A stretch of DNA of 5,436 nt from Veillonellaceae bacterium UBA5809. GTDB taxonomy: Bacteria > Bacillota > Negativicutes > Veillonellales > Dialisteraceae. Made by a program: the position numbers and the translations under genes. The notes beneath the pieces were generated by a model. It had not been told where the DNA came from. It saw only the letters and a list, made by a program, of their open reading frames with translations, and made no database searches. The DNA is taken from positions 3,281 through 8,716 of the forward strand of contig DIDD01000002.1 in NCBI GenBank assembly GCA_002417965.1. The letters are read 5' to 3'. Of the stretch, positions 1 through 5,035 are shown one piece after another (position 1 is the first letter of the stretch; every line of letters begins with the position of its first letter).

Positions 1-459
1 CAGTTTACCGACCATGACGATGATGATGATATGATGGAGGAAGATATACCGCCCAGACCGGCTTCTGTCAATCCGGCGGGTATTCCTGCAGCGCCCCGTG
101 CATCTGTTGCTCAGGGCATTGGACGTGCAGCGATGCCGGTGCATCAGGCAAAGCCTTATACGGTAGTCGTTGTGAACCCCAATACATATAAGGATGCTGA
201 GAAAATCGGGGATCATCTGAAACAAGCCTGCCCTGTGGTATTGAACCTGGAGAAAACCGATCAGGAAGAGGCAGTCCGTATTGTTGATTTTATTAATGGC
301 ATGATGTATGCACTGGACGGGAAAATTGAAAAGATCAGTGACGGCATCTATCTCTGCGCACCCAGCAATATGAGTGTGGACAAAGAAAACTATGCCGCTT
401 ATTCAGCACCGGCAGCGGATGGAGGACAGCCGCTCCAGTGGAAAGTGCCGCAGGCATAA
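1..459 (+). CDS. sepF: Cell division protein SepF, first copy (5' end outside window)
   Basis: SepF is a cytoplasmic FtsZ-binding protein that anchors FtsZ filaments to the membrane and helps shape the septum. The frame is open to base 1, so the start lies upstream; the ATGs at 31 and 34 lack a Shine-Dalgarno site and would remove the N-terminal membrane helix that SepF proteins need. The visible 152 residues begin with a very acidic stretch (a run of Asp after Thr-Asp-His), then a Pro/Ala-rich linker of about 40 residues, then the SepF domain from YTVVVVNPNTYKDAEKIGDH. Family hallmarks are PVVLNLEKTD, IVDFINGMMYALDG (its Gly matches the dimer-interface glycine of B. subtilis SepF) and GIYLCAPSN. 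The tail ends LQWKVPQA. It is the first gene visible in the division operon, 4 nt ahead of a second SepF-like gene. This copy keeps the canonical motifs, so it is probably the main SepF. Confidence 0.93.
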   Translation, partial: QFTDHDDDDDMMEEDIPPRPASVNPAGIPAAPRASVAQGIGRAAMPVHQAKPYTVVVVNPNTYKDAEKIGDHLKQACPVVLNLEKTDQEEAVRIVDFINGMMYALDGKIEKISDGIYLCAPSNMSVDKENYAAYSAPAADGGQPLQWKVPQA

Positions 460-463
460 TATC

Positions 464-883
464 ATGTTTCAATTTCTGGGGCGCTGGTGGAATTGGCTGA
501 ATGCACAGCTGACATACGGGGGAGAAGCGGAAGAGGATGAACGGTCAGAATTTATCCCAGAAGAACCTGAATCGGTGCCTCCCCGCCCGATTCGTCCGTA
601 TGAGGCATTAATCTTTACTCCGTCGGCATTTGGCGATGTGAGAAAAGCAGCGGATGCATTGGAGCAGGGGCGGCTGGTTCTCCTGTGTCTTCAGGAAATC
701 GATTCGGAAACAGCCGGGAAAATGGTGGATTTTTTAAGCGGGGCTGTATATCTGCTTAAGGGCGGCATGCAGATGATGGGGACACAGGTGGTGCTCTGCA
801 CGCCTTCATCAATTGCGGTCCGGCAGGATGATTTTGCCTTTCATGGAGCTGATGGGCTCCTCCGTTGGAAAGGATTTGAATGA
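464..883 (+). CDS. Second, diverged SepF-like protein
   Basis: This is a 139-residue paralogue of the preceding SepF. I start it at 464 because the protein then opens with MFQFLGRWWNWLNAQL, an aromatic amphipathic helix at the place of the SepF membrane-targeting helix; the same frame extends upstream to 374 but only inside the previous gene. No good Shine-Dalgarno site precedes it and the gap to the upstream stop is 4 nt, so translation is probably coupled. An acidic and proline-rich linker (residues 21-45, with VPPRPIRP) leads to the domain at 46-120: YEALIFTPSAFGDVRKAADA, LVLLCLQEID, MVDFLSGAVYLLKGG, VVLCTPSSIAV. The dimer-interface-type Gly (G93) is kept, but the usual NL, ALDG and (I/F)(F/Y)LC positions read CL, LLKG and VVLC. 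It ends LLRWKGFE, resembling the first copy's tail. Membrane and FtsZ binding are inferred; it could be a modulator or heteromeric partner of the first SepF. Confidence 0.85.
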   Translation: MFQFLGRWWNWLNAQLTYGGEAEEDERSEFIPEEPESVPPRPIRPYEALIFTPSAFGDVRKAADALEQGRLVLLCLQEIDSETAGKMVDFLSGAVYLLKGGMQMMGTQVVLCTPSSIAVRQDDFAFHGADGLLRWKGFE

Positions 884-1689
884 TGAACAGGGTATTGATC
901 ATTGGGTGCGGTTCGATGGGAAGTGCTGTTCTTTCAGGGTGTCTCAAAGCCGGCGTATGGAAGAAAGAGCAGATCACTATTAAAGACAGAGATCCTCAGA
1001 ATGCGAAGAATAAGGCGGAAAGCTACGGGGTGTCCTGGACGGATACAATCGATCAGGGCCTGCAGAATTTTGATTTTATTCTTCTTTCTGTAAAACCGAA
1101 TATTGTGCCGTCGGTATTGGAATGCATTGGAAGATCGAATTTTCACGGGCTTCTTGTTTCATTGGCAGCGGCTGTGACCCTGCAGCAGCTGGAGGAAAAT
1201 ATTTCGTCTGATATCGGGGTCATCCGGGTCATGCCGAATACGCCTGTTTCAGTTGGCGCAGGTATGACTGCAGTGGCACTCGGATCTCATGCAACAGAAC
1301 AGATGGGACAGGATGCGGAAAGGGTATTTTCTTCCTTAGGAAAAACGGCGGTGGTTACAGAAAGGCAGCTGGATGAGCTGGGCGCTCTGTCCGGAGCCGG
1401 CCCGGGCTATGCTTTTGTCATTATTGACGCATTGGCCGACGGCGGAGTCCGGATCGGACTTCCGCGGGCGCTGGCGATTGAGGCGGCTGCCCAGACTTTA
1501 TATGGAGCGGCGAAAATGGTGCTGGATACAGGGCGCCATCCGGCGGAGCTCAGAGATCAGGTTACAAGTCCCGGAGGAACTACTATTGCCGGAATTCATG
1601 CCATGGAGCAGAGAGGAATCCGTGCAGCGCTTATGGATGGTATTGCGGCATGCATGGAGCGGTCGGATGAAATGGGACGAAAAAAGTGA
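880..1689 (+). CDS. proC: Pyrroline-5-carboxylate reductase (ProC)
   Basis: ProC catalyses the last step of proline synthesis, NAD(P)H-dependent reduction of 1-pyrroline-5-carboxylate to L-proline, in the cytoplasm. The 269-residue product is of usual family length. The N-terminal Rossmann motif is VLIIGCGSMGSAV (residues 5-17), followed by LLSVKP (68-73) and the conserved VMPNTPVSVGAG (117-128). The C-terminal dimerisation and substrate domain has LSGAGPGYAF (170-179) and the ProC signature region LRDQVTSPGGTTIAGIHAME (224-243), where the SPGGTT core is intact. The start overlaps the upstream stop as ATGA; a second ATG follows at 883 and is equally possible, since GGAAAGGA at 867-874 lies 5 nt from the first and 8 nt from the second. 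The 3' end overlaps ylmH as GTGA. proC next to sepF is known in several Firmicutes; no reason for it is visible here. Confidence 0.97.
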   Translation: MMNRVLIIGCGSMGSAVLSGCLKAGVWKKEQITIKDRDPQNAKNKAESYGVSWTDTIDQGLQNFDFILLSVKPNIVPSVLECIGRSNFHGLLVSLAAAVTLQQLEENISSDIGVIRVMPNTPVSVGAGMTAVALGSHATEQMGQDAERVFSSLGKTAVVTERQLDELGALSGAGPGYAFVIIDALADGGVRIGLPRALAIEAAAQTLYGAAKMVLDTGRHPAELRDQVTSPGGTTIAGIHAMEQRGIRAALMDGIAACMERSDEMGRKK

Positions 1690-2477
1690 AAGACAAAGAA
1701 AAAATACTGCGTTATTTTGCTGCATCAGGCGAAGAAGCCGGAGAGATGGCGGTGCGTCTGCTGGATCTGGCAGAGACTGCTGATAAGGGGCGACCTTATG
1801 CAGTGAGTCCTTTTATGCCGCCCTTTGCCGTACAGATTGCGGCAACAGCAGCTGCGCATATGAAGACAGTCTCCATGGAAAGCTGGGGAGGATACCATGA
1901 AGCGGAACGGGTAAAGATTGCCTTCAAAAATTTGTCTTACAGCGGTCTGGTCGATTTTGGGATCACGGTGCTTTCCGTGTCCTGGGACAGCCGATACCGG
2001 CTGATTGGACACCGGGACGTGATGGGTTCACTTCTGGCGCTGGGGATTGACCGCGCTGTTCTGGGAGATATCCTTGTGCAGCCGTCGGGGGCCCAGATCT
2101 TTATTGAGAAGAAAATGACAGAGTGGCTGAAACAGAATTTTCTGAAGGTAGCCATGGTACCTGTTTCTATAGAAGAAATATCACCGGATGATGTCCATCC
2201 GCCGGAAGAAACGGCCAAGGAGGTCCGGGCGACAGTGGCATCGCTCCGCCTGGATGCGGTGGGAGCAGCCGGATTTGGTATTTCCCGTGCAAAGATGGCG
2301 GCAGCGGTTGACGGACAGAAGGTCCAGGTCAACTGGCAGATAGCCAAAGGGGTTTCCCAATCAGTTTCAGAAGGGGATATTGTCAGTCTGCGCGGACGGG
2401 GACGCATCGTTCTCAAGGCAGTAACCGGCGTCAGCCGTAAGGGACGTACGGGGATTTTAGTGGAAAAATACAGATAA
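1686..2477 (+). CDS. ylmH: YlmH-family S4-domain RNA-binding protein
   Basis: YlmH proteins bind RNA through a C-terminal S4 domain. In B. subtilis YlmH has been tied to ribosome-associated quality control on stalled large subunits, and in streptococci the family is linked to division. The 263-residue product has the family layout: an N-terminal region with SPFMPPF (41-47), GGYHEAER (68-75), the highly typical GHRDVMGSLLALGIDRAVLG (108-127) followed by DILV, then the S4 domain from about 184 to 250 with VASLRLDAV, GISRAKMAAAVDGQKVQVNW, GDIVSLRGRGR and SRKGR. I chose the GTG at 1686 because it overlaps the proC stop (GTGA) and gives the normal N-terminus and length; the only nearby purine run, GGGACGA, is weak, so coupling to proC translation is likely. 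It sits directly before divIVA, as in B. subtilis, but ylmG is missing between sepF and ylmH. Confidence 0.93.
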   Translation: MKDKEKILRYFAASGEEAGEMAVRLLDLAETADKGRPYAVSPFMPPFAVQIAATAAAHMKTVSMESWGGYHEAERVKIAFKNLSYSGLVDFGITVLSVSWDSRYRLIGHRDVMGSLLALGIDRAVLGDILVQPSGAQIFIEKKMTEWLKQNFLKVAMVPVSIEEISPDDVHPPEETAKEVRATVASLRLDAVGAAGFGISRAKMAAAVDGQKVQVNWQIAKGVSQSVSEGDIVSLRGRGRIVLKAVTGVSRKGRTGILVEKYR

Positions 2478-2482
2478 TCAAC

Positions 2483-2488
2483 GGGAGG
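2483..2488 (+). promoter_or_regulatory. Strong ribosome binding site of divIVA
   Basis: GGGAGG lies in the 15-nt gap between ylmH and divIVA, the only gap in the division operon large enough to hold a dedicated Shine-Dalgarno site. It is 4 nt from the ATG at 2493 and 7 nt from the ATG at 2496, so spacing alone favours the second ATG, while the length of the B. subtilis N-terminus favours the first. It suggests divIVA is translated independently of its upstream neighbours. Confidence 0.7.
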
Positions 2489-2492
2489 CGTT

Positions 2493-3083
2493 ATGATGAT
2501 TACACCAATGGATATCCATAATAAAACATTTTCCCGCAAGCTCCGGGGCTATGCTGAGGAAGAAGTCAACAGTTTTCTGGAAGAAGTAGTCAGCGATTAT
2601 GAGCGGATCTACAGAGAGCACCGTGAAATGGAAGAACAGATGGATGCGCTCAAAGCGAAGCTGCAGAATTATGAGAAAATGGAAGCGACCATGTCTTCCA
2701 CACTTATGATGGCACAGGAAACAGCAGAAAATGTCAAAAAAAATGCACAGAAGGAATCAGAACTGATTATCAGAGAAGCCCAGTCTGAAAGGACACATAT
2801 CCTTTCAGATGCAGAGGCTGAAATGAGAAAGACAAAAGCTTCTGTGCAGAAAATAGAAACGGACCTGAATCTATACACGGAAAAGCTTCTGAATACATTC
2901 CGCTCTGCTATGACTATGGTTGAATCCGTAAAGGGACTGCCTTCTCCCCATGTGCAGGATCAGGGGCAGGAAACGGAAGGGGAAGATCAGGTGACAGATA
3001 CGCTTTCTCCGGCAGATGAAAAATCTGCGGCGTCAGAAGGAGAAGAGCCATCTGAAGGCCAGGCGGACGAACGTCATGAGTGA
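2493..3083 (+). CDS. divIVA: DivIVA-family septum/pole-marking protein
   Basis: DivIVA is a coiled-coil scaffold that assembles on negatively curved membrane at septa and poles and recruits division-site or growth proteins. The N-terminal membrane-binding domain is clear: ITPMDIHNKTF (residues 3-13), RGYAEEEVNSFLEEVVSDYE (18-37). Aligned with B. subtilis DivIVA, the lipid-inserting Phe17 is Leu here, while Arg18 is kept. A first coiled coil (about 38-66), the conserved AQETAENVKKNAQKESELII (74-93) and a second helical stretch to about 147 follow. The last 45 or so residues are an acidic, Glu/Ser/Gly-rich tail predicted to be disordered. Length is 196 (195 if ATG 2496 is used). The 3' end overlaps speE by 8 nt. 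GpsB-like proteins share the N-terminal domain, but the length and extended coiled coil favour DivIVA. Confidence 0.94.
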   Translation: MMITPMDIHNKTFSRKLRGYAEEEVNSFLEEVVSDYERIYREHREMEEQMDALKAKLQNYEKMEATMSSTLMMAQETAENVKKNAQKESELIIREAQSERTHILSDAEAEMRKTKASVQKIETDLNLYTEKLLNTFRSAMTMVESVKGLPSPHVQDQGQETEGEDQVTDTLSPADEKSAASEGEEPSEGQADERHE

Positions 3084-3936
3084 AGAAAAAGAATTTATTA
3101 CAGAATGGGCCAATCCCAACCTGGGTCTTACTGCACGGATTACCAAGCTGCTCCATGAAGAGCAGTCTCCGTTTCAGCATATCCAGGTGGCAGAGGGGAT
3201 ACAGTATGGACGCATGCTCATTTTGGACGGTGTATTCCAGACTTCGGTGAAAGATGAATTTATCTATCATGAGATGATTGCCCATGTACCGCTGATGATG
3301 CACCCCTGCCCGAAACGGGTGCTGATTATTGGAGGCGGAGACGGAGGATGCGCACGGGAAGTCTGCCGTCATGGATGTGTCAGACAGGTAGATCTCTGCG
3401 AAATTGATGAAAAAGTTATGGAAATCTCAAAAACCTATTTTCCTGCACTTTCTTCGGCGCTCAGAAATCCTCCGGAAAAACTTCATATTCATGTGGGTGA
3501 CGGGATTGGATATGTGAAAACAGTAGAGGATTTTTATGATGTGATTCTGGTTGACTGTTCAGATCCGGTAGGTCCCGGAGAAGGACTGTTTACACGGGAA
3601 TTTTATAAAAATGCTTCTAAGGCGCTCCGTGCCGGGGGCATTCTGGTGCAGCAGAGCGAATCACCGATTCTGCATCAGCGCCTTCTCCATGACATCTTTC
3701 AGGCGATGGGAGAAAGTTTCCCGATTGTCAGGACGTATATTGCCAATATTCCCATTTATCCTACAGGCATGCATTCATTCACTATGGCGTCAAAACAGTA
3801 TGATCCCCTGACTGTGTCCTGCAGCAGGCCGGTTCCGCAGCCTATGAAGTATTATAATTCTCAAATTCAGAAGAGTGCATTTGTTCTGCCTGAATTTGTT
3901 AAAGACTGTTTGTACAGAGGCATTTATTCCTTTTGA
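3076..3936 (+). CDS. speE: Spermidine synthase (polyamine aminopropyltransferase)
   Basis: SpeE transfers the aminopropyl group of decarboxylated S-adenosylmethionine to putrescine, giving spermidine and methylthioadenosine, in the cytoplasm. The 286-residue product has an N-terminal beta domain with LILDGVFQTSVKDEFIYHEM (48-67), then the methyltransferase-like fold: VLIIGGGDGG (82-91) nucleotide site, CEID (108-111) with the ribose-binding Glu109, HVGDG (139-143), and VDCSDPVGPG (159-168) whose Asp160 matches the catalytic Asp. QQSESP, YPTGMHSF (228-235) and the C-terminal YYN are also typical. I start at the ATG overlapping the divIVA stop; AGGCGG at 3061-3066 is a weak site 9 nt upstream, so translation is probably coupled to divIVA. 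No speD or putrescine-forming gene is visible. It is the last gene of the operon; the next likely terminator is at 4047-4073. The exact amine acceptor cannot be read from sequence. Confidence 0.94.
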   Translation: MSEEKEFITEWANPNLGLTARITKLLHEEQSPFQHIQVAEGIQYGRMLILDGVFQTSVKDEFIYHEMIAHVPLMMHPCPKRVLIIGGGDGGCAREVCRHGCVRQVDLCEIDEKVMEISKTYFPALSSALRNPPEKLHIHVGDGIGYVKTVEDFYDVILVDCSDPVGPGEGLFTREFYKNASKALRAGGILVQQSESPILHQRLLHDIFQAMGESFPIVRTYIANIPIYPTGMHSFTMASKQYDPLTVSCSRPVPQPMKYYNSQIQKSAFVLPEFVKDCLYRGIYSF

Positions 3937-3991
3937 TACTTATCACTCCTGTTGAATGATACAAAAAATAGATTCTCTTTTCGCTTTGCCG

Positions 3992-4020
3992 TTGATTTTA
4001 CTCCTTTACTCCTTTATAAT
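3992..4020 (+). promoter_or_regulatory. Predicted sigma-A-type promoter for the ABC transporter operon
   Basis: The -35 box is TTGATT (3992-3997, four of six consensus bases), the spacer is exactly 17 bp, and the -10 box is a perfect TATAAT (4015-4020). The stretch before it, about 3960-3981, is A/T-rich and could act as an upstream element. Transcription should start near 4026-4028, about 70 nt before the substrate-binding protein start. It is the best promoter match I found in the window, and it lies in the 161-bp gap after speE. Confidence 0.78.
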
Positions 4021-4046
4021 GAGGAAAAGTTCAGATCAAGGTGATG

Positions 4047-4073
4047 AAGCCCAGCCGGCAGGCTGGGCTTTTT
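4047..4073 (+). terminator. Intrinsic terminator or leader attenuator before the transporter genes
   Basis: AAGCCCAGCC (4047-4056), loop GGCA, GGCTGGGCTT (4061-4070) form a perfect 10-bp GC-rich stem whose 3' side runs into five T residues (4069-4073), followed by CGTTATT. Polarity is plus strand only; no T-run follows on the other strand. No other hairpin with a T-run follows speE, so this probably ends the division operon. It also lies about 20 nt downstream of the predicted transcription start, so transcripts of the transporter operon must pass it. No competing antiterminator pairing is evident in the short leader. Confidence 0.82.
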
Positions 4074-4083
4074 CGTTATTATG

Positions 4084-4089
4084 AAGGAG
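4084..4089 (+). promoter_or_regulatory. Ribosome binding site of the substrate-binding lipoprotein
   Basis: AAGGAG sits 8 nt before the ATG at 4098. It decides the start: the same frame is open back to GTG 4041/ATG 4044, but those lie in the terminator stem region, have no properly spaced purine run, and would add 18-19 residues ahead of the lipoprotein signal peptide. Confidence 0.85.
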
Positions 4090-4097
4090 TGAATTTT

Positions 4098-4961
4098 ATG
4101 AATAAGCCCTGCAGTTTAGAAAAAAAGAAAGGCTTTTGGAAATGGGCGGCGGCAGCAGCAGTAGGAACGGTGCTGGCATTCTCTCTGGCAGGATGCGGCG
4201 GGTCCCAGACGCAGCCGTCATCCGGGGCGGCATCAGCAGCATCTGCACCGACCAAGGTTGTTATAGGGACTACCGGCACATTGGCTAAATGGACACAGAC
4301 TGTTCAGGGAGGTTCCGGTGTGGAAGGCTATGATGTTGATGTATGGAATGAAATTGCGAAACGGAATCATTGGGATATTGAGTGGAAGGTCGCAGAATTC
4401 CAGGCACTGTTCGGCATGCTTGACAATGGACAGCTGACAACCATTGCCAATGAAATCACCACCAATCCCCAGCGGCTGGAAAAGTATAAATTTACCGATA
4501 CCTATGCATGGGACAGTTATGTATTCGTAACAAAGCCTGATTATGACGGAAGCCGCGGTATGGAGTCTTTTAAAGGCAAAAAAGTGGCAGTGGAAGCGGC
4601 GACCAATCCCAGACTGACATTGGAAAAAGCCAATGAGGAAATGAATCTGGGGATCAGCATCGGGTATCTGGATGGACAGGCTACGCTTCTTCCTGCAGTT
4701 TCCAACGGTCAGTATGATGCGGCATTTATGATCAAATCGGCGGCCTATATAGGCATTCATGACTTGAAATATGATTTGAAGGCGTGGGAATCACAGTATA
4801 AGAAACTTCCTATTTGCTATCCTTTCCGAAAGACAGAGAAAGATGATCAGATTAGGGAAGCTGTCAATAAAACACTGGATGAGATGCATAAAGACGGCAC
4901 ATTAAAGAAACTTTCGGAAAAATGGTTTGGTGAAGATATGACATTGGAACCCAAAGAATAA
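4098..4961 (+). CDS. Amino-acid ABC transporter substrate-binding lipoprotein (family 3)
   Basis: This is the extracytoplasmic ligand-binding component of a polar amino-acid importer. The 287-residue product has a lipoprotein signal peptide: basic LEKKKGFWKW, an Ala-rich core, then the lipobox LAGC with Cys33 as the lipidated residue, and a Gln/Ser/Ala-rich linker to about 51. The family 3 domain follows: KVVIGTTG (53-60), EGYDVDVWNEIAKRN (76-90), FGMLDNGQLTTIANEITTNP (105-124) with Arg126 where the family binds the ligand carboxylate, KYKFTDTY (129-136), and the end LDEMHKDGTLKKLSEKWFG (260-278). The IANE motif and C-terminus recall cystine-binding proteins such as TcyA, a comparison from memory, so cystine is only a weak guess. 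The Asp that usually binds the alpha-amino group after GxxDAAF is replaced (residues MIK, 211-213). It precedes the permease gene, with a hairpin between. Confidence 0.92.
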   Translation: MNKPCSLEKKKGFWKWAAAAAVGTVLAFSLAGCGGSQTQPSSGAASAASAPTKVVIGTTGTLAKWTQTVQGGSGVEGYDVDVWNEIAKRNHWDIEWKVAEFQALFGMLDNGQLTTIANEITTNPQRLEKYKFTDTYAWDSYVFVTKPDYDGSRGMESFKGKKVAVEAATNPRLTLEKANEEMNLGISIGYLDGQATLLPAVSNGQYDAAFMIKSAAYIGIHDLKYDLKAWESQYKKLPICYPFRKTEKDDQIREAVNKTLDEMHKDGTLKKLSEKWFGEDMTLEPKE

Positions 4962-4977
4962 TATCATGCCGATGGGT

Positions 4978-5010
4978 AAACCGGGGCTTCCCGTCCCGGT
5001 TTTTGGTTTT
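4978..5010 (+). terminator. Hairpin with T-run between the binding protein and permease genes
   Basis: AAACCGGG (4978-4985) and CCCGGTTT (4995-5002) pair perfectly over 8 bp around a 9-nt loop (one further G-T pair possible), followed by TTTTT, GG, TTTT. This has the form of an intrinsic terminator 16 nt after the binding-protein stop. Because the permease follows at 5036 with no convincing promoter in between, it is probably a partial terminator or mRNA-stabilising structure that makes binding protein in excess over permease, as is common in ABC importer operons. Confidence 0.75.
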
Positions 5011-5023
5011 CACAGAGTCTTTC

Positions 5024-5030
5024 AAGGAGG
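5024..5030 (+). promoter_or_regulatory. Ribosome binding site of the permease
   Basis: AAGGAGG is an almost perfect Shine-Dalgarno sequence 5 nt before the ATG at 5036 and fixes that start. It lies downstream of the hairpin at 4978-5002, so read-through transcripts would be translated efficiently. Confidence 0.85.
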
Positions 5031-5035
5031 TCCAT

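Noticed and set aside
17..36. GAT-rich repeat near the window start as a microsatellite
   Set aside because: It is a short run of Asp codons within the acidic linker of SepF, with no sign of slippage or frameshift.
456..466. The 11-mer ATAATATCATG occurs here and again at 4958-4968, both times spanning a stop codon
   Set aside because: Two copies of an A/T-rich 11-mer with no shared flanking sequence are most likely chance.
1937..2539. A 200-codon open frame on the minus strand opposite ylmH
   Set aside because: It lies wholly opposite a clear YlmH gene and the start of divIVA, is rich in Arg/Ser/Thr/Pro as expected from antisense of a coding strand, and matches no family I recognise.
3941..3961. 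TATCA...TGATA inverted repeat just after speE as a terminator or operator
   Set aside because: It has only 5 A/T-rich pairs around an 11-nt loop and no T-run on the plus strand. This is too weak and common to support a site.
4041..4097. GTG 4041 or ATG 4044 as an earlier start, or a leader peptide, for the binding protein
   Set aside because: The frame is open, but there is no properly spaced Shine-Dalgarno site, it runs through the terminator stem, and it would put 18-19 residues before the lipoprotein signal peptide. ATG 4098 has AAGGAG at ideal spacing.
4233..4760. A 175-codon open frame on the minus strand opposite the binding-protein gene
   Set aside because: It is antisense to a well-supported lipoprotein gene, with no ribosome binding site seen and a composition typical of a shadow frame (many Ile, Cys, His, Phe).
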